Positions 1 to 7,453 of a stretch of DNA of 64,000 nucleotides are shown in pieces; position 1 is the stretch's first letter, and each line of letters starts with the position of its first letter. The stretch covers positions 372,001 through 436,000 of the forward strand of contig NZ_FNSO01000003.1 in assembly GCF_900105945.1 (NCBI RefSeq), given 5' to 3'. The stretch comes from Amycolatopsis tolypomycina. GTDB taxonomy: Bacteria; Actinomycetota; Actinomycetes; Mycobacteriales; Pseudonocardiaceae. The translations under genes and the position numbers were made by a program. Below the pieces are notes generated by a model. That model was not told the DNA's origin. It worked only from the letters and a program-made list of their open reading frames with translations, and searched no databases.

Positions 1-74
1 GGGCCTATAGCTCAGGCGGTTAGAGCGCTTCGCTGATAACGAAGAGGTCCCAGGTTCAAGTCCTGGTAGGCCCA
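1..74 (+). tRNA. tRNA-Ile (anticodon GAT)
   Basis: Full cloverleaf. The 7-bp acceptor stem GGGCCTA/TAGGCCC closes the molecule with discriminator A at 74, the anticodon loop CTGATAA sits on a CTTCG/CGAAG stem, and the T-loop region reads GGTTCAAGTCC. No CCA is encoded. It starts on the first base of the window. In many actinobacteria this tRNA lies just after gyrA and is followed by tRNA-Ala, which fits this window. Confidence 0.97.
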
Positions 75-82
75 CGCAAGTC

Positions 83-115
83 AAGCCCGGTTCGCGTCTC
101 GCGAGCCGGGCTTTT
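83..115 (+). terminator. intrinsic terminator after tRNA-Ile
   Basis: A 14-bp near-perfect stem (83-96 with 100-113, one G-T wobble) with a 3-nt loop is followed by a short T run. It lies immediately downstream of the tRNA. Confidence 0.85.
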
Positions 116-130
116 GCGTGACCTTGGTGA

Positions 131-718
131 CTACGTGGGTGGCTGTCGGTCGCCGGGAATGCGGGCTGCCTCGCGGGCCGCGGTCTCGACTCGATCGTGG
201 AACTCGGACCACCTGTCGGGCAGGTTGCTCACCGTGGGGTGGTAGCCGGCGTGGCCGTCGATGAGCTCGCGGATGATGTCGGCGTGACCGGCGTGGCGGT
301 TGGTCTCCGTGATCATGTGGACGAGCATCCAGTGCAACGTCACGTCACACATGCCTTCGGGGAAGTGGGGCACCTTGCCGGGTGAGTCGAGGTCGAGTGC
401 CGCGATGGTGGCGTTCGCGTGCTCCCACGATCTTTTGTACTGCGCGATGATGTCCTCGCGCGTCTCCTCGGGGCGGGCTAGGAAATCCTCTGCTTGCGTG
501 CGGTCGACCAGCCACTCTCCCGCGTGGGCCGGTCGGTCGAACACTTCGCCGAAGTAGCCGAACTCGTTGCCCGTCAGGTGTTTCACCAGTCCGAGGAGAT
601 TGGTTCCGGTCGGGGTGAGCGGGCGGCGCGCGTCGTACTCGGACAGGCCGTCGAGTTTCCACACCAGGACTTCGCGCACCTGCTGCAAGTACAGGTGCAA
701 ATAGGTTTTCGGATCCAC
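131..718 (-). CDS. DinB-family (DUF664-type) protein
   Basis: A 195-residue protein of the DinB/YfiT-like four-helix superfamily. Conserved His residues suited to metal binding are visible in VKHLTGNE near residue 47 and in the later helix ETNRHAGHAD, the usual spacing for this fold. Family members include thiol-dependent transferases and many of unknown function, so the reaction is not assigned. It is transcribed divergently from the AraC-type gene across about 90 bp and ends just beyond the tRNA terminator. No partner gene is adjacent. Confidence 0.85.
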   Translation of the reverse strand: MDPKTYLHLYLQQVREVLVWKLDGLSEYDARRPLTPTGTNLLGLVKHLTGNEFGYFGEVFDRPAHAGEWLVDRTQAEDFLARPEETREDIIAQYKRSWEHANATIAALDLDSPGKVPHFPEGMCDVTLHWMLVHMITETNRHAGHADIIRELIDGHAGYHPTVSNLPDRWSEFHDRVETAAREAARIPGDRQPPT

Positions 719-808
719 GTTCCGACCCTAGGAATCCGGTGCCGCCGCGGTCTTGGACACGCGTGCCGTCTCGATCGACGATGCGTGCCAGCGTGGTTGG
801 ATGGCTCG

Positions 809-1783
809 ATGGACTCGGTGCGCGGCTCGGTTCGGCTCGACACCGAACAGGCCGGCGTCGACGCCTTCCGCGACGGCTGGGAAGCGCAGATCGGCGACGG
901 TTTCACGTTGCCCGCGTTCAACCACGAAGCCACCGCCGGAGCCGTTGTTCGTGGTCTTGCCTCCCGCGTCGGGGACTCAGTCGTCACAGACTTCGAAACC
1001 GCCACGCGGGTACGGGTCGATTCCGCGTTTCCCGACACTGGCGAACTGCGGCTCTACGTGGTGCATCGCGGCGCCTACATCCTCAAGCGTGAACGCGACT
1101 CGATAGCTGTCGACGCCGGCCAATTCCTGCTGGGCCGCTCGACCGGGGTCACCGGCTACGAAGTCGCCGCGGGCACCTCCGCCCAGGTGATCGGGCTGCC
1201 CGCCGAGGCGCTGGGCCTGTTCGCCGACGGCACGCAGGCGACCGGCCCGGCCGCCGCCGCGGAGGTTCGTCTGCTGCTGGCACACACGCGTGTCGTCCAC
1301 GCGACGCTCGGCGACCTCAGCGATGGCGGCGTCCAAGCCGGCCGCAACGCACTGGTGGAGCTGGTCCGCGGGGTTCTGCACGGGTATGTCGACGGCACCG
1401 AACCCGGCCTCGCTGGCCCGCTGGTCCACGCGGCAGGCAACCTCGCCGATCAACTGCTCACCGATCCGGACCTGACACCGGCGCTGCTGGCGCGCCACCT
1501 CAAGGTCTCGCTGCGAACGTTGCACCGGGCCTTCGCGTCAACCGGCGAGCCCGTCGCGGCGTACATCCGCCGACGTCGCCTCGAGCAGGCGCGCCGCGCG
1601 CTCCTCGCGCCGTCCCGCCCCACGGTTTCGGAGGTCGCGGCGCACTGGCAGTTCGCCGACAGCAGCCACTTCATCCGGATGTTTCGTCGCCAGTACGGCC
1701 GGACGCCGGCCCAGTACGCCCGCGATCACCAGGTGTCGCCCGGGACCAGCACCGCCGACAGGCGGGCCAGCACCTCGGGGTGA
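809..1783 (+). CDS. AraC-family transcriptional regulator
   Basis: A 324-residue regulator. The C-terminal third holds the two helix-turn-helix units of AraC/XylS proteins: the first around LARHLKVSLRTLHRAF, the second around SEVAAHWQFADSSHFIRMF, ending in RRQYGRTPAQYA. The N-terminal part resembles the AraC_binding_2 sensor domain. The frame is open upstream to 494, but that stretch overlaps the antisense DinB gene, so ATG 809 was chosen. The 3' end overlaps the convergent arsR by 58 bp. Ligand and targets are unknown. Confidence 0.85.
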   Translation: MDSVRGSVRLDTEQAGVDAFRDGWEAQIGDGFTLPAFNHEATAGAVVRGLASRVGDSVVTDFETATRVRVDSAFPDTGELRLYVVHRGAYILKRERDSIAVDAGQFLLGRSTGVTGYEVAAGTSAQVIGLPAEALGLFADGTQATGPAAAAEVRLLLAHTRVVHATLGDLSDGGVQAGRNALVELVRGVLHGYVDGTEPGLAGPLVHAAGNLADQLLTDPDLTPALLARHLKVSLRTLHRAFASTGEPVAAYIRRRRLEQARRALLAPSRPTVSEVAAHWQFADSSHFIRMFRRQYGRTPAQYARDHQVSPGTSTADRRASTSG

Positions 1784-2070
1784 ACGCGGTAGTAGACCCA
1801 GGTCCCACGCCGCTCGCCGGTGATCAGGCCGGATTCGCGCAGCACCTTGAGGTGGTGGGAGATGGTCGGGCCGGTCAGGTCGAACGCGTCGGTCAGGTCG
1901 CACACGCACGCCTCGCCGCCGCCGTGGGACGCGATCAGTGACAGCAACCGCAGGCGCACCGGGTCGGCCATCGCCTTGAACAGCTTCGACAGCTCGATGG
2001 CCTGGTCCTCGTTCAACGGCTCGCGGGTGAGCGGGGAGCAGCAGGTGGCGATCGGCAGCTGGTGAGCCAT
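1726..2070 (-). CDS. arsR: ArsR-family arsenic/metal-sensing repressor
   Basis: A 114-residue winged-helix repressor. The recognition region is TGPTISHHLKVLRESGLI, and the wing follows at GERRGTWVYYRV. Cysteines at residues 10, 11, 55 and 57 (ATCCSP and ACVCDL) resemble the As(III) site of the Corynebacterium-type ArsR, which uses an N-terminal Cys pair plus a Cys in the CVCDL helix. It is divergent from arsI with an operator-like palindrome between them, so it probably represses arsI and itself until it binds arsenite, antimonite or a similar ion. Confidence 0.9.
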   Translation of the reverse strand: MAHQLPIATCCSPLTREPLNEDQAIELSKLFKAMADPVRLRLLSLIASHGGGEACVCDLTDAFDLTGPTISHHLKVLRESGLITGERRGTWVYYRVHPEVLARLSAVLVPGDTW

Positions 2071-2079
2071 ACCTCTATC

Positions 2080-2138
2080 TTGACAGTCTTCTAAGTAGAG
2101 AGCAATCTAAGTCTCGTCGCTGATTAGACAAACGTCTA
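2080..2138 (+). promoter_or_regulatory. arsR-arsI divergent promoter and operator
   Basis: The 83-bp divergent region is noticeably AT-rich. TTGACA at 2080-2085 could be a -35 box for arsI with a weak -10 about 17 bp later. TAGAC-AAAC-GTCTA (2125-2138) is a perfect 5-bp inverted repeat just before the strong arsI ribosome site AAGGAGG (2142-2148), the expected place for an ArsR operator. The promoter elements are inferred by eye. Confidence 0.6.
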
Positions 2139-2153
2139 TCCAAGGAGGATGAG

Positions 2154-2633
2154 ATGTCACGGGTGCAGCTGGCGTTGCGGGTCGGGGATCTCGAAGGCTC
2201 GATCGACTTCTACTCGAAGCTGTTCGGCACGGAACCGGCCAAGCTCCGCCCCGGGTACGCGAACTTCGCCATCGCCGAACCGGCGCTCAAGCTCGTGCTC
2301 CTGGAAGGCGAGCCGGGGCAGGCGACGGTGATGGACCACCTCGGCGTCGAGGTCGAGTCGACCGACCAGGTCAGCGAGGCGAGCAAGCGCCTCACCGGCG
2401 AAGGGCTCGAGACGCTGACCGAGGACAACACCACCTGCTGCTACGCGGTCCAGGACAAGGTGTGGGTGCACGGCCCCGGCCAGGAGCCGTGGGAGGTCTA
2501 CACCGTCAAGGCCGACTCCTCGACCTTCGGCGCCGACAGCGCGGCACTCGCCACCCCGGCCGACTGTTGCACGCCCGACGCGGAAACCGGCCAGGTCGAC
2601 AAGGCCGCTCAGCCCGAGGGCTGCTGTTCCTGA
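2154..2633 (+). CDS. arsI: ArsI/CadI-family VOC protein (C-As lyase type)
   Basis: A 159-residue vicinal-oxygen-chelate protein. The family mark is the vicinal Cys pair at 95-96 in NTTCCYAVQDKVWV, followed by GPGQEPWEVYTV. In characterised ArsI enzymes such a pair binds trivalent methyl- or aryl-arsenicals and Fe(II) cleaves the C-As bond. CadI relatives are induced by cadmium. The C-terminal tail holds further Cys (DCCTPD and a terminal GCCS), typical of actinobacterial members. It has an excellent AAGGAGG site before ATG. Only arsR is nearby; no arsB, arsC or arsM is visible. Confidence 0.88.
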   Translation: MSRVQLALRVGDLEGSIDFYSKLFGTEPAKLRPGYANFAIAEPALKLVLLEGEPGQATVMDHLGVEVESTDQVSEASKRLTGEGLETLTEDNTTCCYAVQDKVWVHGPGQEPWEVYTVKADSSTFGADSAALATPADCCTPDAETGQVDKAAQPEGCCS

Positions 2634-2640
2634 CCACGGC

Positions 2641-2670
2641 GGAGCGGGTGGCCGGCCGGCCGCCCGCTCC
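2641..2670 (+). terminator. hairpin after arsI
   Basis: A 30-nt self-complementary stretch with 14 of 15 pairs in the arms (GGAGCGGGTGG with CCGCCCGCTCC outside). There is no clear T run, so this is an L-shaped actinobacterial terminator at best. Confidence 0.5.
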
Positions 2671-2732
2671 TGCCGTTCGCACGAGCAAATAGCTCCGTGT
2701 CGTTTCGGCCGGTTCGGGCTTAGCTTCAGGCA

Positions 2733-3314
2733 ATGGCGAACGAGCTGACCATTCCGCTGCTGCCCTGTCCTTCGATCGACGAGATCGCGTCGTTCTACGA
2801 AATGCTCGGCTTCGAGATCACCTATCGGCAGACGCGGCCGAACCCGCACGTCGCCGTGCGGCGGGAAGACATCAACCTGCACTTCTTCGGGATGGACGGC
2901 TACGACCCGGCGCAGTCGTACAGCACGTGCCTGGTCATCGTGGAGGACACCGGCGAGCTGTTCGAGGCCTTCGCCGCCGGAATGCGGTCCGTGCACGGGA
3001 AACTGCTCGTCTCCGGCATCCCGCGGATGACCCGGCCGCGGCTGCGCAACGACCGGTACACCGGGTTCACCGTCGTCGATCCGGGCGGCAACTGGATCCG
3101 GATCAACAAGGCCACCCAGGACCCCGAGGCGCGGACCAAGCTCGCCAAAGCCATGGAAAACGCCGCGCGGCAGGCGGATGCGCGCGGCGACGTGCGTCAG
3201 GCGCTGAAGATCCTGGAAGGCGCGTTGACGCGGGCGGCCGGCGACGAACCGGAGTTCCCGGCGGCGCGGGAGTACCGCGACGAGCTCGTCGAACGCCTCA
3301 CTTCGCCAAGCTGA
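2733..3314 (+). CDS. VOC-family (glyoxalase/bleomycin-resistance-like) protein
   Basis: A 193-residue protein. Residues 1-130 form a VOC domain (ELTIPLLPCPSIDEIASFYEMLGF at the start, FTVVDPGGNWIRI at the end of the fold), as in glyoxalase/bleomycin-binding proteins. The last 60 residues form an extra helical, Ala- and Arg-rich extension (residues 135-193) not usual for the small family members. The sequence does not reveal whether it is an enzyme or a drug-binding protein. It follows arsI by about 100 bp, with a hairpin between them, and overlaps the convergent hydrolase by 17 bp. Confidence 0.85.
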   Translation: MANELTIPLLPCPSIDEIASFYEMLGFEITYRQTRPNPHVAVRREDINLHFFGMDGYDPAQSYSTCLVIVEDTGELFEAFAAGMRSVHGKLLVSGIPRMTRPRLRNDRYTGFTVVDPGGNWIRINKATQDPEARTKLAKAMENAARQADARGDVRQALKILEGALTRAAGDEPEFPAAREYRDELVERLTSPS

Positions 3315-4230
3315 CCGCGAAGTACTCGCTGAGCTTCTCGACCGCCGGGTCGATGTACTCGCGCTTGTCGTAGAGGTCGACGTGGCCGGCGCCCTTGATC
3401 CAGTGGACCTCGGCAGGCCCGGTCGCACGCCGGTGGGCTTCCAAGCCCATCCAGGCCGTGACCGCGTGCTCGCCGAGGACCTGCAGGATCGGGCGCGGCC
3501 CGATCAACGGCACCGCGTGGAACACGTCGCCGGCCGCCATCCGGTCGACGCTCTCCCACGCGAGGAACTTCGCCGAACGCTCGTGGCGGCCGCGCGGGCC
3601 GCAGTAGTACTCCCAGCCCTCGAGGCCGTGCTGACCGCCCAGGGCGGCGGCTTCCGCGGCGGTGTCCGGGAACATCGTCAGGACGCCGGGGTCTTCGCCG
3701 CGGGCGGCCGCCGTGCGGGCCTGCGCGGCCGCCGCCAAAAGACCCTGGAAGACCGCCGGGTCCTGGGTGCCGTCGGCGCCGTAGCGGAACTGGCGGGCCG
3801 GCTCCGCGGTGCAGACCGTGGCCACGGCCTTGACGCGGTGGTCGCCGGCGGTGGCGGCGAGGGAGTAGCCGCCCGAGGCGCACACGCCCAGGAGGCCGAT
3901 CCGGTCGGCGTCGACCTCCGGGCGGGTCGTCAGGTACGAGACCGCGGCCTTGAAGTCCTCCACCCGCTGGGCCGGGTCCTCCAGACCGCGGGGCAGGCCG
4001 CCGGATTCGCCCTGGTAGGCGGCGTCGAAAGCCAACGTCACGAACCCGCGCGAAGCCATCAGCTGCGCGTACGTGCCCGACGTCTGCTCCTTCACCCCCG
4101 TGCCGGGGTGCCCGACGACCAGCGCCGGGAGCGGGCCGGCCGGCTCGGCGGGGAGGTAGAGGTGCGCGGCGATCTCGATGCCCGCGCTGTCGAAAGTGAC
4201 GGTGGTCCTGGTCATGGGGTTCTCGGTCAT
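3298..4230 (-). CDS. alpha/beta hydrolase (YcjY/dienelactone-hydrolase-like)
   Basis: A 310-residue alpha/beta hydrolase. The nucleophile-elbow region reads GVCASGGYS, the G-x-C-x-S-G-G form found in YcjY-like and dienelactone-hydrolase-like proteins. Whether Cys or Ser is the nucleophile is unclear from sequence. An oxyanion-type HPGTG lies near residue 40 and a late GAGHVDLYD supplies the likely catalytic His. The start could be ATG 4230 or 4215: a GGAGG is almost abutting 4230. It is divergent from the XRE regulator, which probably controls it. Substrate unknown. Confidence 0.85.
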   Translation of the reverse strand: MTENPMTRTTVTFDSAGIEIAAHLYLPAEPAGPLPALVVGHPGTGVKEQTSGTYAQLMASRGFVTLAFDAAYQGESGGLPRGLEDPAQRVEDFKAAVSYLTTRPEVDADRIGLLGVCASGGYSLAATAGDHRVKAVATVCTAEPARQFRYGADGTQDPAVFQGLLAAAAQARTAAARGEDPGVLTMFPDTAAEAAALGGQHGLEGWEYYCGPRGRHERSAKFLAWESVDRMAAGDVFHAVPLIGPRPILQVLGEHAVTAWMGLEAHRRATGPAEVHWIKGAGHVDLYDKREYIDPAVEKLSEYFAVSLAK

Positions 4231-4265
4231 GCCTCCACCATTGCCGTGGCCGGCCGGGGGCAGAA

Positions 4266-4296
4266 GGGAAAGTCCTTGCCTGGGAAAGATCCTGCC
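4266..4296. promoter_or_regulatory. direct repeat in hydrolase/XRE divergent promoter
   Basis: Two near-identical units, GGGAAAGTCCTTGCC (4266-4280) and GGGAAAGATCCTGCC (4282-4296), lie 16 bp apart in the 102-bp region between the hydrolase and the XRE regulator. This is a plausible operator for the neighbouring helix-turn-helix protein, by position only. Confidence 0.45.
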
Positions 4297-4332
4297 CCCG
4301 CACGGCCGCGGCGGAAACCGCACACTGGAGCC

Positions 4333-5298
4333 ATGAACTCCGCGACCCCGTCCCACCTCGGCGCGTTCCTGAAGGCGCGCCGGGCGCAGCTGGCTCCGGG
4401 AGACTGCGGTCTGCCCGGCACGGACTCGGCGCGCCGGGTCGCCGGGCTGCGCCGGGAGGAGGTCGCCCAGCTCGCCGCGATCAGCGTCGACTACTACACG
4501 CGCCTCGAACAGGGCCGCGTCCGGGCTTCCGCGTCCGTGCTCGCCACCCTCGTCCGGGCCCTGCGCCTCGACGACGACCAGGAGCGCTACCTCTACGAGC
4601 TCGCCGGCCGCGGTGACGACCGGCCGCGGCGGCGCCGCGCGCCCCAGCGGGTGCGGCCCGCCATGCGCCGCCTGCTCGGCCAGCTCACCCACACGCCCGC
4701 CCTGGTCCTCGGCAAGCACCTCGACGTCCTGGACTGGAACCCGGCGGCGGTCGCGCTCTACGTCGACTTCGCGACGCTCGCGCGCCGCAACTACGTGCAC
4801 CTGCTGTTCACGCACCCCGTTTTCCGCGAGCTGCACCGGAACTGGCAGCACGACGCCCGGGAAGCCGTCGCCGCGCTGCGGATGGAGGCCGACCCCGAAG
4901 ATCCGGAACTGGCCCGGCTCGTCGGGGAACTGTCGGTGCGGGACGCGGACTTCCGCACCTGGTGGGCCGAACACCGCGTCAGCAACGCCGGCTACGGCAC
5001 GAAGCACTACCGGCACCACCTCGTGGGCGACCTCACCCTCGACTGCGACACCTGGGCCAGCTCGGACGGCTCCGGCCAGCGCCTGATGGTGCTGACCGCC
5101 GAGGCCGGCAGCCCCGTCGCACGACGCCCTGCGGATCCTGACGTCGTGGAGCGCCGCCGGAAACGAGTCAGCCCTGCCGGGAAGAGAAGGCCGGCAGGGC
5201 TGAGCCGTCACGGCCGGGGCGTCCACCGGCCACTCGGTACAACGACCCGCCCGCGCCGGCTATTTCCCGCCGCGTGTGACGTCGCTTACCTGCGTTGA
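4333..5298 (+). CDS. XRE-family regulator with MmyB-like domain, 3' end probably frameshifted
   Basis: Residues 1-85 carry an XRE helix-turn-helix (GLRREEVAQLAAISVDYYTRLEQG), followed by an MmyB-like ligand-binding region (WNPAAVALYVDF, RNYVHLLF). Family members end soon after LTAExGSP with an ALRxLxSW tail. Here, after GSP at about 5115, the open frame runs into an Arg/Pro-rich tail of about 60 residues, while the frame beginning at 5117 reads SHDALRILTSWSAAG and stops at 5201-5203. One extra base near 5116 would explain this. The 321-residue product as read is therefore doubtful at its C terminus. Confidence 0.75.
   Translation: MNSATPSHLGAFLKARRAQLAPGDCGLPGTDSARRVAGLRREEVAQLAAISVDYYTRLEQGRVRASASVLATLVRALRLDDDQERYLYELAGRGDDRPRRRRAPQRVRPAMRRLLGQLTHTPALVLGKHLDVLDWNPAAVALYVDFATLARRNYVHLLFTHPVFRELHRNWQHDAREAVAALRMEADPEDPELARLVGELSVRDADFRTWWAEHRVSNAGYGTKHYRHHLVGDLTLDCDTWASSDGSGQRLMVLTAEAGSPVARRPADPDVVERRRKRVSPAGKRRPAGLSRHGRGVHRPLGTTTRPRRLFPAACDVAYLR
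5168..5203 (+). terminator. strong hairpin at the end of the XRE gene
   Basis: A perfect 13-bp stem, TCAGCCCTGCCGG (5168-5180) with its complement at 5191-5203, and a 10-nt loop. It lies where the gene would stop if the frameshift were corrected, which supports the idea that the original coding frame ended here. Confidence 0.7.
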
Positions 5299-5394
5299 TC
5301 GTGGTTCCACGTGGAACCACCGGCACCCGACACCGCCCGGCGCCGGTGCAGTAACATCACGGGGTAAGGGAAGCAAGCTGAGAAGGGGGCTTCG

Positions 5395-5562
5395 GTGAAG
5401 AAGCTGCTGGCACTCGCGGTCATCGCGGGCGGCGTCCTGTTCGTCGTCAAGCGCAACAAGGCGGCCAAGGCCGAAGCCGACCTCTGGCGCGAGGCGACCG
5501 CGCCGGTCCCCTCCACCAACGGCACCACCCCCGCCAAGCCGGCGGGCGCTTCCCACAACTGA
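5395..5562 (+). CDS. DLW-39 family small protein
   Basis: A 55-residue protein starting at GTG behind an AGAAGGGGG ribosome site. The first 20 residues (KKLLALAVIAGGVLFVVKR) form a short hydrophobic segment followed by a basic patch. The sequence AEADLWREAT contains the D-L-W signature that names the actinobacterial DLW-39 family. The tail is Pro/Thr/Ala-rich. The family is conserved next to gyrA and the tRNA-Ile/tRNA-Ala pair in actinobacteria, exactly the context here. No function is known; the hydrophobic segment suggests membrane association. Confidence 0.9.
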   Translation: MKKLLALAVIAGGVLFVVKRNKAAKAEADLWREATAPVPSTNGTTPAKPAGASHN

Positions 5563-5594
5563 GGTTTCCCGCGGGCGGCTCGCCGCCCGCGTCC

Positions 5595-5667
5595 GGGGCT
5601 GTAGCTCAATTGGTAGAGCACCGCCTTTGCAAGGCGGGGGTCAGGGGTTCGATTCCCCTCAGCTCCA
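5595..5667 (+). tRNA. tRNA-Ala (anticodon TGC)
   Basis: A 73-nt cloverleaf with acceptor arms GGGGCTG and CAGCTCC (one G-T pair) plus discriminator A, the anticodon loop TTTGCAA on a CCGCC/GGCGG stem, and the T-arm GGGGTTCGATTCCCC. CCA is not encoded. Confidence 0.97.
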
Positions 5668-5674
5668 CACACCA

Positions 5675-5707
5675 CCCCCTCGCTCGGGTTCCGAGCGAGG
5701 GGGTTTT
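5675..5707 (+). terminator. intrinsic terminator after tRNA-Ala
   Basis: A perfect 13-bp stem CCCCCTCGCTCGG (5675-5687) with 5691-5703, followed by TTTT. Confidence 0.9.
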
Positions 5708-5720
5708 GCTGTCAGCGGCC

Positions 5721-5753
5721 GTGTCAGGTCGGGGTCAGGTCGGTGTCAGGCCG
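5721..5753 (+). promoter_or_regulatory. three tandem 11-bp direct repeats, probable SARP box
   Basis: GTGTCAGGTCG, GGGTCAGGTCG and GTGTCAGGCCG follow each other without a gap, so the GTCAG core recurs every 11 bp (5723, 5734, 5745), with another GTCAG at 5711. SARP regulators are known to bind heptamer direct repeats at 11-bp pitch just upstream of the -10 region. The same heptamer recurs at 10572 and 10583 beside the SARP gene. Confidence 0.7.
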
Positions 5754-5756
5754 TCC

Positions 5757-5769
5757 GAACACAGTGTTC
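5757..5769. promoter_or_regulatory. palindrome directly before the exporter start
   Basis: GAACACAGTGTTC is a perfect 6-bp inverted repeat around a single base, ending 2 nt before the exporter ATG. It could be a second operator or part of a leaderless promoter. No regulator can be assigned. Confidence 0.4.
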
Positions 5770-5771
5770 CC

Positions 5772-6707
5772 ATGACCGAAACCGCGATCACCGCCTCCGG
5801 GCTCCGGAAGGCCTACCAGGACAAAGTCGTGCTGGACGGCATCGACCTGGACGTCCCGAACGGGACGATCTTCTCCCTCCTCGGCCCGAACGGGGCCGGC
5901 AAGACGACCATGGTCAACGTCCTGACCACGCTGCTCAAGGCCGACGGCGGCACGGTTCGCGTCGCCGGGTACGACATCGCGACCGAGACCAGGAAAGTCC
6001 GGTCCGCGATCGGCGTCACCGGGCAGTTCGCGGCCGTCGACGAGCTGCTCACCGGTGAGGAAAACCTCCAGCTCATGGTCGACCTCGGCGGCGCGAAGGA
6101 CGGCAAGCGCGTCGTCGGCGGCCTGCTGGAGCGGTTCGAACTCACCGAGGCGGCGAAGAAGCCCGCGTCGACCTACTCCGGGGGCATGCGGCGGAAGCTC
6201 GACCTGGCGATGACGCTGGTCGGCCGCCCGCGGATCATCTTCCTCGACGAGCCGACGACCGGTCTCGACCCGCGCAGCCGGCGGACCATGTGGGCGATCA
6301 TCCGCGACCTCGTCGCCGACGGTGTCACCATCTTCCTCACCACCCAGTACCTCGAGGAAGCCGACCAGCTCGCCGACCGGATCGCCGTGCTCGACCAGGG
6401 CCGGCTGGTCGCCGAGGGCACCGCGGACGAGCTCAAGCGCCGGATTCCCGGCACCCACGTCCGGCTCCGGTTCGCCACCGCCGCCGAGCTCGACGCCGCC
6501 GCGCGCGTGCTCACCGACGCCACGCGCGACGACGAAACGCTCGCACTGCGCGTGCCCGGTGACGGCGGTTCGAAATCGCTGCGCCTGCTGCTCGACCGGC
6601 TCGACGAATACGCGCTCAGCGCCGAAGAGTTCTCCGTCCACACCCCCGACCTCGACGACGTCTTCCTCGCCCTCACGGGCCACACCACGGAGGTGGCTGC
6701 GAAATGA
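5772..6707 (+). CDS. DrrA-type ABC exporter ATP-binding protein
   Basis: A 311-residue ATPase of the daunorubicin-resistance (DrrA) group. Visible motifs are Walker A GPNGAGKTT near residue 40, the signature YSGGMRRKLDLA, Walker B IIFLDEPTTGLD and a switch region LTTQYLEEADQLADRI. A roughly 80-residue C-terminal domain ending in DLDDVFLALTGH is diagnostic for DrrA-like exporters of drugs or lipids. ATG 5772 lies 18 bp after the SARP-type repeats. The stop overlaps the permease start by 4 bp, so the two are translationally coupled. Substrate not known. Confidence 0.92.
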   Translation: MTETAITASGLRKAYQDKVVLDGIDLDVPNGTIFSLLGPNGAGKTTMVNVLTTLLKADGGTVRVAGYDIATETRKVRSAIGVTGQFAAVDELLTGEENLQLMVDLGGAKDGKRVVGGLLERFELTEAAKKPASTYSGGMRRKLDLAMTLVGRPRIIFLDEPTTGLDPRSRRTMWAIIRDLVADGVTIFLTTQYLEEADQLADRIAVLDQGRLVAEGTADELKRRIPGTHVRLRFATAAELDAAARVLTDATRDDETLALRVPGDGGSKSLRLLLDRLDEYALSAEEFSVHTPDLDDVFLALTGHTTEVAAK

Positions 6708-7453
6708 GCACCAAATCCCACTCGACCGTCATGCTGCGCCGCAACTTCAAGCACATCGCGCGCAATCCGACCTCGGTCTTCAACGCCGTCCTGATGCCGA
6801 TCGTGCTCATGCTGATGTTCGTGTACATGCTCGGAGACGCTTTCGACGTCGGCGTCGATTACGTCGACTACGCGACGCCCGGCCTGATGCTGCTCGCCGT
6901 CTGCTACGGCCTCGGCGCCACGGCGACGTCGGTCAACTCCGACATGACCAAGGGCATCATCAACCGCTTCAAGGTCATGGACGTCTCGCGGGGCGCTGTC
7001 CTCATCGGACACGTCGTCGCGAGCGTGCTGACCAACGTCGTCGCCATCGCGGCTCTCGTCGGCGTCGCTTTCCTGCTCGGCTTCAGCCCTTCGGCGGGAT
7101 TCCTCGACTGGCTCGGCGTCGTCGGCATGGTCCTGCTGCTCGCTTTCGCGGCCGGCTGGTTCACCGTCGCACTGGGCCTGGCCGCGAAATCGCCGGAAAC
7201 GGCAGGGATGGGCGCGGTGCCGCTGGTGATGCTGCCGTTCTTCAGCAGCGCGATCGTGCCCGCCGACAAAATGGGCCCCGGTCTCCGGGAATTCGCCGAG
7301 TACCAGCCGTTCACGCCGATCATCGAAACCGTGCGCGGGCTGCTCAACGGCGCGCCGTCCACCGGCTACGCGATCGCCGCGATCGCCTGGTGCGCCGGGA
7401 TCGCGGTGATCGGTTACGTCTGGGCGCGGGCGAAGTTCACGAAGCGAGCGTGA
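6704..7453 (+). CDS. DrrB-type ABC exporter permease
   Basis: A 249-residue ABC-2 permease with about six hydrophobic segments (for example VFNAVLMPIVLMLMFVYM, GLMLLAVCYGLGA and AALVGVAFLLGF). The ABC-2 signature region GAVPLVMLPFFSSAIVPAD with the following REFAEYQPFTPIIE is typical of DrrB. It forms a two-gene exporter with the upstream ATPase and starts inside that gene's stop codon. The 3' end overlaps the convergent SARP gene by 17 bp. Given the SARP and P450 neighbours, it may export a secondary metabolite. Confidence 0.92.
   Translation: MSTKSHSTVMLRRNFKHIARNPTSVFNAVLMPIVLMLMFVYMLGDAFDVGVDYVDYATPGLMLLAVCYGLGATATSVNSDMTKGIINRFKVMDVSRGAVLIGHVVASVLTNVVAIAALVGVAFLLGFSPSAGFLDWLGVVGMVLLLAFAAGWFTVALGLAAKSPETAGMGAVPLVMLPFFSSAIVPADKMGPGLREFAEYQPFTPIIETVRGLLNGAPSTGYAIAAIAWCAGIAVIGYVWARAKFTKRA

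Noticed and set aside
1..74. tRNA-Ile and tRNA-Leu as possible integration (attachment) sites
   Set aside because: No integrase, excisionase or partial tRNA repeat was seen nearby.
494..808. N-terminal extension of the AraC-type gene
   Set aside because: It overlaps the antisense DinB-like gene and has no similarity to AraC proteins; ATG 809 gives the usual length.
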